DNA of 52,500 bases from Chrysomallon squamiferum (Eukaryota > Mollusca > Gastropoda > Neomphalida > Peltospiridae), in contig CM022674.1 in assembly GCA_012295275.1 (NCBI GenBank), positions 3,885,610-3,938,109 on the forward strand. Reading direction: 5' to 3'. Below the pieces are notes generated by a model that was given only the letters and a program-made list of their open reading frames with translations, searched no databases and was not told where the DNA came from. This document shows positions 43,622 through 52,500 of this stretch, piece after piece. The translations under genes and the position numbers were made by a program. Position 1 is the stretch's first letter, and each line of letters starts with the position of its first letter.

Positions 43622-45342
43622 GTAATAATAGTAACAATAATCGTGATGATGATAACTAGTATAATTATATTAACATGAGTAAAACATGCATCATGCATAA
43701 TAATAATAATAACAACAATGATAATAATAGTAATTAAGATGTATTAGTAGAAACAATAACAACAATAATCAAAAAATATTTTAGAGTTTTATAAATCCAT
43801 AAGTAAAATATTTTCAAAGAAATGGAAACTCCAAAACAGAACGTGTTTTAAACAAATTTCATGTATAATTCCTACAGATGAATATTATTTCATGCAGTAA
43901 CTGTAACAATGTGTAAAAACTGTTCCCAGTTTCACACTCACATTAACGAAATCTTTCAAAATGTATCTAGATGATCTTGGTCCATCTGGCCTTCCTTTTG
44001 ATGTCATGAAACCTCGCATATCTGAAGAAAAAAAAAAAAAAAAAAATTAAATATGGATGGATTATTTAAAAGATAAAATAAAATAAGAAAGTAATTTAAA
44101 AAAAAATACAACTCTCCAAAACAAAAAGGAAACAAAAGAAGAAAAGGTTAAAATATTTTAATTTTAAAATATTCCCAAACACACATACTGTCGCAGTTAA
44201 TATCTACTAACATAATCTACTGAGATTTTTAATTCATATATTCACATATTAAAACTGCCAGCAACAACTCTTGAATCTCTGTCTTCCAGTATAACAGACA
44301 TGAACATTTTCAATAATCCAGTCATAAAGAACTTGTTAGCAAATGATGGTAAGCCAGACTGCATACTTGGACAAGCTCATACAATATATGATAATGTATA
44401 ATAACGTTAATTTATTTATTCATTTTTATACAATATACTTACATCCGTATACATTGAGAAGTTCATGTGCTGTGGGTTTCTGGTTCATGTCCTCGCACTC
44501 TGCAGGTAGGGGCAAGTTAATGTTGTAAACTTCTTCAATAATTCGACGTGGAATTAAATCACAAACGTGACCAAGTTAAGGAGCCAAATAGAAAAAATAA
44601 AAAGAAAAAGAAACAAACAAACAAGCAAATAAATGAATAAATGAATAAAAATAAAGATAAAATAATAATATTATTGTTTTTTTAATTATAATAATATTTA
44701 CATACGGGATAATGGTTAGTGACAGTGAAATGATGATGGTTATACTGATGTTAAGAATGGCAACATACATCATTTAATGATAGAACAATTGATGATTATG
44801 ATGACAAATAATAAGGATGGATACTAAAATAATGATAATTATTATAAAAATGCTAACAATGAAAACTATGATGACAGTGACAATGATAAGGATCATGATA
44901 CTCTAAATCAGTATTGTTGCTAAGGACCATGATACAACAATCAGTATTATTATAATAATAATGAAAATGTGAATAGTAATGGTAAAAATGATAGACATTT
45001 ATAAGGATGATGATAAGAATTATAATTATGATAACAAAGATAAGAACTATAATTATGATGACGATAAAAATGATAACAATGATGAAACTGATGCTAACAG
45101 TGATAATGATCATAATAATGATGATGATAATGACTGAAAAAGGATATCAAAGAAACAGGAGGTATGTATTCTCTGAGCTGGTCGACAGGAAGTATCCCAC
45201 TAACCACCAGCTGAGCTTTAGTTGACACGAATGACGGGAAAACAAGACCAGGACAGTCACACAGCATCAAATCTGAGTCTACGAACAGCGTCTTAAATAA
45301 CATAGTAATAATAGTAGTAGTTGCTGTACTAATAGTAGTAGT

Positions 45343-45375
<33 letters not shown>

Positions 45376-45394
45376 AATAGCAGTAGTAAAAGCA

Positions 45395-45430
<36 letters not shown>

Positions 45431-45519
45431 GTAGTAGTAACAATAATAATAATAATAATATTAATAATAATAGTAACAACAACAATAATTATAACAAAAA
45501 TAATAGCAGTAGTAATAGC

Positions 45520-45562
<43 letters not shown>

Positions 45563-45965
45563 GTAACAACAATAATAATGATAAAATGATAATAAAACTA
45601 ATAACAATAATAAAGAACTATTAATAATAGTGCAGTAGTAGTTGTAGTAACAGTCGAAATAGTAATAAGGGGGTTTGTGTTTTTTTTAATTTAGAAATAT
45701 CTCAAGTTGATCTATTTTTTTTTTTTTTTTCTTACCTGGAAATGTTTTGTTCTGCCTGGTGTTGCTGATACAGGAACTTTCTTCTCTTTAAGTATCGCGT
45801 TAATAGTTGAACTCTTGCCAACATTCGGATATCCAACCTAGCATGTAGAATTTGTAATTAATAAGAATTTTCATCAATTAAAATTCAAAACATTTTTTTA
45901 TTTTTTTTTTGAAGTTCACAAATAGTTCTCTGAAATAGTGAAGAATCAATTCTTATATAATAATG

Positions 45966-45996
<31 letters not shown>

Positions 45997-48900
45997 CATA
46001 AAATTTAATAACCAGTTGTGGATTTAATGGAATGATGGGTTTAATCTTCCGCGTTCTGATAGATGTACAGACAGACAGACAGACAGACACACAGACACAC
46101 AGAAAGAGACAGACAGACACACAAATACTGTTTTTCAAATCAACACATTTATATACTGCTACATCTCTGGCAGTGAAATTGTCTGAACATCCATCTGTAA
46201 TTGACTACATGGTCCTCAAAAACAACTTACTATCACTTGTAGTAAATCTAGAAACAAAGAACAGACTTACCATACCAATGGTTGTCACATTTTCATGGAC
46301 TGTTTGGCCTTTGTGAATTGTTCTGAACAACTGCAACAGCTCTGAACTTGTCAGAACTTTAGCAGAATTCAATTTACAAGCCGCACCAGAGTTATCGCCC
46401 TTGGAGCTATTCTCCTTACATTCTTCATTAACATCTGATGATACAGTTTCTGATGTGTCCATTTTCACAGCCTCTTTAGAATCAACTCCATCAGATACTT
46501 CATTTTTATCAGTGGTTTCAGTTTCTACATTGTCTGTTTTCACAGCCTTATTCCAGTTATTTCCCTTATCAACTTCATTTGTATCTGAAGATTTTATTTC
46601 AGTACTCTTAGCATCTGCAACCTCATTAGAGTTACCTCTCTTACATTCTTCTTCTATCTCTGAAGTCCTGTTTTCAGTGGTATCAACAACTTTGCAAGAA
46701 GAGCTACAATTAGTTTTCTTTTCAATGGCATTTGTTTTCTCCACACTGTCATCTGATTCAAAATCATTTAAATTTCTGTTATTTTCAACAGCAGAATTAG
46801 AATCCTGTTCCAGAATTTTCTCTTCATTTTCACTGTCCTTGACATTGGTTTCACAGTCTAGATTAATTTTCTCAGTCTCTGAAACGATGTCTTTATCTTC
46901 TTCACTGACTGACCTGGCATCATTTTCCATCTCGTTTTTCTCAATGTCCACGTCTTGTCCAGTTTTGCTCTGGTCATTTTCTGAGTCAGTGGACACTTCT
47001 GTTTCCTGCAGAGCTGACCAGAAGGCTACTTTCACCCCTAGCTTGTTGAAATACTCAGCCCAAGCTTCCCTTTAAAAAATAAAAAATAAAAAATAAAAAA
47101 ATAATTGAAACTGACAACTATAAATATTTATAAATAGAGGCAAAATAAACCAAAATGCATTAAAAAAAAATGAAATAATATAATAATAAAATAAATAACT
47201 TATACTAGTATGATTTATGCTGGTTTTGCTATACTAGTCTTGAAGTTACCACTTCTATTTACACTAGTACTAGAACTACTATCACTCATGCTAGAGTTAC
47301 TATACATGTACCAGTTTTACTACCTCTTTTACTAGTATTTGTACCTTGACTGCATGTACCATGACTATGTACAAGCATGCTACATTTACTACTAATAATT
47401 AGTATTAACATGTTACTGGTAGTGTTACTAATAACAATTTCTCTACAAAGATTATCTACCTCTGTTCCTGTGTTAGGAAATCAGCTTTGTTGATCAAAAG
47501 GAGATTCATTTTACTGTCACTGACTTCTGTGACATATTTCTCAAGATCTTCACTTCGAAATAAGAGAGGATTTCTTGCATCGACTATCTGAACAATAATA
47601 TCACTGAAAAAAAAAAAAAAAAATTAAAAAAGGAATACACATTTTTTTATTTACGATATTAGTACAAGAATAACAGTATATTTTATTCATTGTTCAATTA
47701 CAAATATTGGATATATTAAATTAAATATATCTTTCTTTTAATTTTTTTTTTTGGTTTTTTTTTTAACTTAAAATTTAAAATTAATTATATATTAATACAG
47801 GCATCAGGGATTCCTATAGCATAGATGCATTTAATGTAGCCTTAAATTAAATGTAACTGAAAGTGTAGTAATTTAAAAATAAAATTATATTGTAAAGACC
47901 ATTACACATGCAAAATTAAATAAGCCAAAAATTATATTTCAGTATTTTTTTTTTTTTTTTTAGATTTACAGCCTTCAAAAACCAAAACAGTGTTCGTTAT
48001 TTCATACAATCTGTAGTCTTAAAAATAAATGAGTAGTATCAAAAAATAATTTAATTTGATAAATGTATTTATTTATCTGTTATTTACTTACCTTCTTTCT
48101 ATCACTCTCCAGAGCTGTCTCCAAAAATCTAAATTTTTCTCGTATGGCGTCATAAGAATGTGTTCAACTTCTTGTAATCTGGTTGTAATAATAATAATAA
48201 TAATAATAATGATAATATTGATAACAACAATAATAATATAATAATAATATTAATATAATAATAATAGTAATATCGTAATAGTAGTAGTAATAATAACAAT
48301 AACATCAACAAAAACAATAATAATAGTCATTTAATAAAACACCAATAAGAGACTGAAATAAAAGCAGTAGCAACAAATCACTTAATTATTATTTACTAAT
48401 ATCCCCAAGCACTGACATGCCCATGAAGTTACAACATATAACGTATACTTGAAAATGTAATTCCATTTTCTAAATATTTTCATTCTCTAAAACATTCCCT
48501 CCACGCACACACACAAACAATGAAAATACTGTCCCCACTTACTAATTATTCCATACAGATACTAAATACTCCCTGACTACTCAACAAAACTCTCCCTGCA
48601 CACTTGCTAATTATTCCCTGTATTTGTTAAAAAGTATTATCCTTGCACTTATTAAACATTCCCTGCCAGCTTACTAAATGATTTCAATACACTTGCAAAG
48701 TCAGTTATTAAATGCTGTCTATTTACTAAATGTTCTATACTATACCCATACTAAATATTCCCCACACTTACTAAATATTCCCTACACTTACTAAATATTC
48801 CCTGCTTACTTACTGTGCAAGCTGACGTCTCCACTGCAAGAATGCTTCTCGTTCTTGAAGGTCAAGTTCTTCTCTCGTGGTAGTTTTATCCCATGTTGGT

Positions 48901-49230
48901 CTAAAACACAAATAAAATTTTTAAATACTACCTCAAAGTCGATTTTTGTTTCATATAATATAACGATGTCATGAAAGTGAAATACTATTATAAGCTAAAT
49001 TTATTTTATTCTGATATCCAGATTTCAAAAAAATATTTTTGTATGTCGTCGTAACCAAATTGAATTATTAGTCACATTATTTATGATAGCAGAAATGTTT
49101 AAATACAATTTTTTACTATTCTGGTAGCTATAATCTTAAACATAATGATATCATTTCGTTCAAAATGGTTTAAATGTTTACAGATGAAAAATCTTGGTAG
49201 TAAAGAGGGGCAATTTTTAAATATTTTAAT

Positions 49231-49263
<33 letters not shown>

Positions 49264-49277
49264 AAAAATAATAACAG

Positions 49278-49323
<46 letters not shown>

Positions 49324-50327
49324 TATAATTTATTCGTTTATTTTAAAAATAATTTATATTATTGACTTAAAAATAATTTTAATACTGATTATAATGTTAG
49401 TTTATATCTTTCTCAAATCACTGAGAGACATGTTTTGAGTTATACAAGACTGTTTTGACAGCGATATAAGAAAACCTCACCTTCTGGGAATACAGAGTAA
49501 ATTTCTGTTTTTTTCTTGAGCATCTGCAACTTTCAGTTTCTCATCACTGCTCAACAAGCCTGTATTCCTCACAGGATCCACAAACATAATATTAAGTTTT
49601 TCTGAAAAAAAAATTATTTGTAGACATTTGTCTAAATATTATGAACATTAACGATACGTTTTTCTGAAAATATGTATTTATCCATATTATTTTAAGTATT
49701 ATTCAGGGTAAAATTTGTATTTTGTTGATTTGGATACCTGTTCTACTCATATTTTAATATGCAAATATGAGAAGAAAGAAAAGTTCTTGTTATCTCTTGT
49801 ATTTCTACAAATTTATAATCTAATTTCATGTGAATTTATATAATATTTTTAATGTTTAAATTTTAATATTAACTCAACAGACACTTAATTTCTTAACTGT
49901 AACAGCTGTAAAATTCTTGATGAAGCAAAAGAAACAGTGTTTATTAAATTTGCTATCAGAAAATAAAGTGTGTGTTTTGTCACCCTTAAGCATTATGCAG
50001 AATTTCATATATACTATATACTATTCTATCTATCTATCTATCTATCTATCTATATGCAGAGGGTATGTCTATTTTAATTAATGGCTTTTGCCTGCCAACC
50101 ATAAGTGTTGCTAATTTGAACACTGACTGAACAGATAAAGTGGTCAAAATATTTAATTTTTTACCTGCAGTGAATTCTGTTCCTGCAAGTTCTGCTGTGG
50201 TTAGGAAGTCATCAAGATTACTCTGCTCAGTTACTGACTGAAGATTTAATCTACCCCAGTCATAGCCATCATTTAAATCACTAGTGTGTAGCTGTAAAAA
50301 AATGTCATTACATTAAACATAAGCTTT

Positions 50328-50407
<80 letters not shown>

Positions 50408-51185
50408 TACTACACACGCATAAACACACATTTAGTTATCATAACACCCACCACAAACACAAACAAAATTTACTGTTAAAAATATAAACAAATATTCACA
50501 CAGCTCTCATAAATCCTTTCACTAGTTTCAGTTCCACTTTTTCAGTTGCTATAACAGCTGTTAATTAAATGGTTTTTATGGTTCCAGAGGATAATTTTGT
50601 AAAAGACATCACCTAACTCTAATATTACAATTAGTTTTAGTTGTAAAGAAATTTATAAATATTCTAGGATTCCAAGTAGGAACAGAGCTATCCATAATAT
50701 TCCAACTGGAACAAAAGACTTAAAGAGATACTGAATTTTCGATATTCATCTGAAATGCCAAATGGTCACCTATTCTGACTATTCAGTTATAACTTATTGT
50801 GTCCAGAAAACAGTTGATAACTAATAGTTTAGTAATTATTAGTATTGGTCATTATTATTATACTAATTATTATTATTATTTATTTTTTCTTAAATTTTTT
50901 TTTTTTTATCAGTTTACTATTAGTAATTAGTTAAATTACGAGTATTATTATTACTATTACTTAAGTAGTATTACTATTACTAAGTTAAGTATTACTATTA
51001 CTAGTATAAGGTATTAGTTTTACTATTAGACTATTAGTATTACTATTACGTATTACTATTAGTATTTCGTATTTACTTACAAAATTATCTTTTCCTCCTT
51101 GGCTACGAAGTCGTTTGCCATGCCCAAATCGATCTCTTATTAAACTTCTACCGACAGCTGTATTGTTTATTTTCTTTTTACCCAT
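42162..51185 (-). CDS. LSG1: Large subunit GTPase 1 (60S ribosome export/maturation GTPase)
   Basis: Fourteen exons: 51081-51185, 50165-50291, 49481-49601, 48814-48900, 48092-48178, 47460-47603, 46271-47069, 45736-45837, 45148-45291, 44443-44566, 43942-44021, 43258-43368, 42776-42829, 42162-42365; 763 codons including stop, all phases consistent. It is a cytoplasmic GTPase that in the family drives release of the export adaptor NMD3 from pre-60S subunits. The circularly permuted GTPase order is clear: VDARNPLLF then G4 NKAD (214-217), G5 FWSAL (240-244), a long acidic insertion (about 245-470), G1 GYPNVGKSS (492-500), G2 in ATPGRTKHF and G3 DCPG (536-539). N-terminal basic MGKKK, the LHTSDLNDGYDWGRLNLQSV block and C-terminal basic KKHNNRKKREKLRR fit LSG1. 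Intron 9 is a U12-type AT-AC intron; the others are GT-AG. Confidence 0.95.
44567..45147 (-). other. U12-type AT-AC intron in LSG1 (intron 9)
   Basis: On the minus strand the donor is TTG|ATATCCTTTTT, a perfect U12 donor consensus. The acceptor side reads CTCCTTAACTTGGTCAC|GTT, with the U12 branch-site consensus TCCTTAAC ten bases before an AC acceptor. Joining the exons gives the conserved PPVSL|VCDLIPR in frame; no GT-AG alternative does. Confidence 0.92.
45300..45660. repeat. Mixed trinucleotide array (AAT/GTA/CAA) in LSG1 intron 8
   Basis: About 350 bp of AAT with TAG, CAA and GTA interruptions. The poly-Leu frame on the minus strand is an artefact. Confidence 0.95.
48182..48320. repeat. 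(AAT)n array in LSG1 intron 4
   Basis: Imperfect AAT repeats immediately upstream (gene sense) of the exon 5 acceptor at 48179. Confidence 0.9.
50333..50408. repeat. (TC)n(AC)n compound microsatellite in LSG1 intron 1
   Basis: About 26 TC units then about 11 AC units. Confidence 0.97.
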
Positions 51186-51397
51186 TTTGTGGAAAATGTG
51201 TTATAAAGTATTTAAAATTTCAATCAACATTTCACAAGCAAATGTGGCATGCAGGAGGCTGCCATTTTGTTAGTAAAGGAAAAAATAAATAGCGACATTT
51301 CATTGGTCAAATATTTTGCTATTTTATACTGCACGATAAATATAGAATCTCATGGCAATGCATGACTTCAGTTTTTCAAAAAATCGTTATTACCAGT
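51186..51397 (-). promoter_or_regulatory. LSG1 upstream region with YY1-like motif
   Basis: On the minus strand AAAATGGCAGC (51258-51268) resembles a YY1 site of the kind common near start sites of ribosome-biogenesis genes. The ATG inside it would open a 13-codon upstream ORF if transcription starts before it. No TATA box seen. The segment separates LSG1 from the first tRNA gene. Confidence 0.35.
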
Positions 51398-51479
51398 GGT
51401 AGCGTGGCCGAGCGGTCTAAGGCGCTGGTTTAAGGCACCAGTCTCTTCGGAGGCGTGGGTTCGAATCCCACCGCTGCCA
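51398..51479 (+). tRNA. tRNA-Leu (anticodon AAG), copy 1
   Basis: An 82-nt cloverleaf: acceptor stem GGTAGCG/CGCTGCC with discriminator A, A box TGGCCGAGCGG, anticodon stem CTGGT/ACCAG around loop TTAAGGC (AAG at 51432-51434), a class II variable arm TCTCTTCGGAGGC and B box GGTTCGAATCC. A T5 run at 51487-51491 would terminate Pol III. Confidence 0.97.
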
Positions 51480-51744
51480 ACGAATATTTTTGTTTTATTT
51501 CTATATATATATTTTTTAATAACGTGTAACATTTATCCAACCGTAAAATGTGTATAGACAATAAGTGCAACTTTGCGATTTTCTGTCCATCACAAAACAG
51601 TGATCTAAGGTATTAGTGCTTTGAAACAATTCTTAATCAAGACCGTATTGAAAACAAACTTTCAGCTTTTATTAACAAACATAATAAGAATAATACACTT
51701 TTCTAGAATTAAAATTACTTTGCCGTAACCAAATTGAGGCAAAC

Positions 51745-51748
51745 GTCG

Positions 51749-51789
<41 letters not shown>
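51745..51789. repeat. Poly(T) tract
   Basis: A run of about 38 T between the tRNA genes. Confidence 0.95.
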
Positions 51790-51791
<2 letters not shown>

Positions 51792-52117
51792 TACAAAGAT
51801 TTTATTCAAGTGTTTTTGCCTCATTTCAAAAACAGTATTAGTATACTATATAATACTATGTATAGTTATGTCCTTACTCTGTGCAAGTGATAATAGTTCA
51901 TATGACATGTAATTAAATAAGTTACCCTAATATTGTTTTAGTGATTACTAACATATATCTCATACACTGTTTAAAATGCAATTATTTTATCGCAAAAAGT
52001 ATAATCTCATTAATTAATTTATTATTGTTATCACATTTTCTTTCGTTCGTTCTGTCCCTGTCTTGCTATGAACAATGCTGTATAAATGTTAATATTCCAG
52101 ATCTAAAAAGAATCAGT

Positions 52118-52199
52118 GGTAGCGTGGCCGAGCGGTCTAAGGCGCTGGTTTAAGGCACCAGTCTCTTCGGAGGCGTGGGTTCGAATCCCACCGCTGCCA
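52118..52199 (+). tRNA. tRNA-Leu (anticodon AAG), copy 2
   Basis: Identical over all 82 nt to the copy at 51398, 720 bp downstream and in the same orientation, with AAG at 52152-52154 and a T5 terminator at 52206-52210. Apart from a few bases (CAGT) before each gene, the flanks are unrelated. Confidence 0.97.
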
Positions 52200-52210
52200 T
52201 TAACATTTTT

Positions 52211-52500
52211 CTTTGCTAACAATAATAGTGATAACAATGATGAGAACCATAGATTGATAACTTTAACGAGTTGTTTTTGTTACAGCTAGTATTATTAATT
52301 TTTTGGTTCAGTATTTTGTATGATAAATTTGTTTATTACTAGATGGTAGACGTTTCCTAGAAGTGAAATGAAAATATTTAAGGACAAAAAAAATAATAAT
52401 ACAAAACAAACAACAACAGCAGCAAAAACAATTAATACAAATCAAATAAAATGAATAAAAGAATAAAGAAAGATAAAAGAAAAGGAAAGGAAAACCAAAA
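52211..52500. other. Window end, no feature seen
   Basis: AT-rich, A-rich sequence without coding or structural signals. Confidence 0.5.

Noticed and set aside
45279-45485. Poly-Leu protein
   Set aside because: Translation of the AAT/CAA trinucleotide array in an LSG1 intron.

Overview
The window is animal nuclear DNA. It is AT-rich and crowded with microsatellites (ATT, AAAT, AG, GT and ACT runs), and its genes are split by introns with ordinary GT-AG signals and poly(A) signals. No bacterial operons, CRISPR arrays or viral genes are seen. Gene content (a hyaluronidase cluster, DNAJC16, LSG1, tRNA-Leu) and repeat style suggest an invertebrate, perhaps a mollusc; that taxonomic guess is inference only.

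Region 1 (1-7.1 kb): a plus-strand gene of unknown function is supported by three phase-compatible exons (934-1252, 1770-1853, 6571-6666). Its 4.7-kb last intron holds an opposite-strand gene for a small secreted Tyr/Cys-rich protein. That gene has one TATA-driven signal-peptide exon and two tandemly duplicated terminal exons of exactly equal length, each with its own poly(A) signal.

Region 2 (8.8-24.3 kb): three five-exon hyaluronidase (glycoside hydrolase family 56) paralogues, A (-), B (+) and C (-). A looks intact (458 codons). B has a frameshift in exon 5. C has lost a readable signal-peptide start. Exons 2, 3 and 4 are exactly 248, 144 and 199 nt in all three. Intron 2 of all three has a non-canonical donor, AAG|TTAAGT. 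B and C share a transposon remnant in intron 3 that A lacks. A 60-bp minisatellite carrying CRE-like palindromes abuts the stop codon of A.

Region 3 (24.7-28.9 kb): two decayed, inverted copies of DNAJC16 exon 1 with arrays of TGAATATTCA palindromes, then a gene-poor stretch.

Region 4 (28.9-51.2 kb): two conserved housekeeping genes lie tail to tail. DNAJC16 (+, 13 exons, about 761 aa) encodes an ER-type J-domain/thioredoxin-like membrane protein. LSG1 (-, 14 exons, about 762 aa) encodes a circularly permuted GTPase of 60S ribosome maturation; one LSG1 intron is a textbook U12-type AT-AC intron.

Region 5 (51.4-52.2 kb): two identical tRNA-Leu(AAG) genes.

Exon boundaries were set by hand from reading phase, splice signals and paralogue comparison; no transcript data were available.
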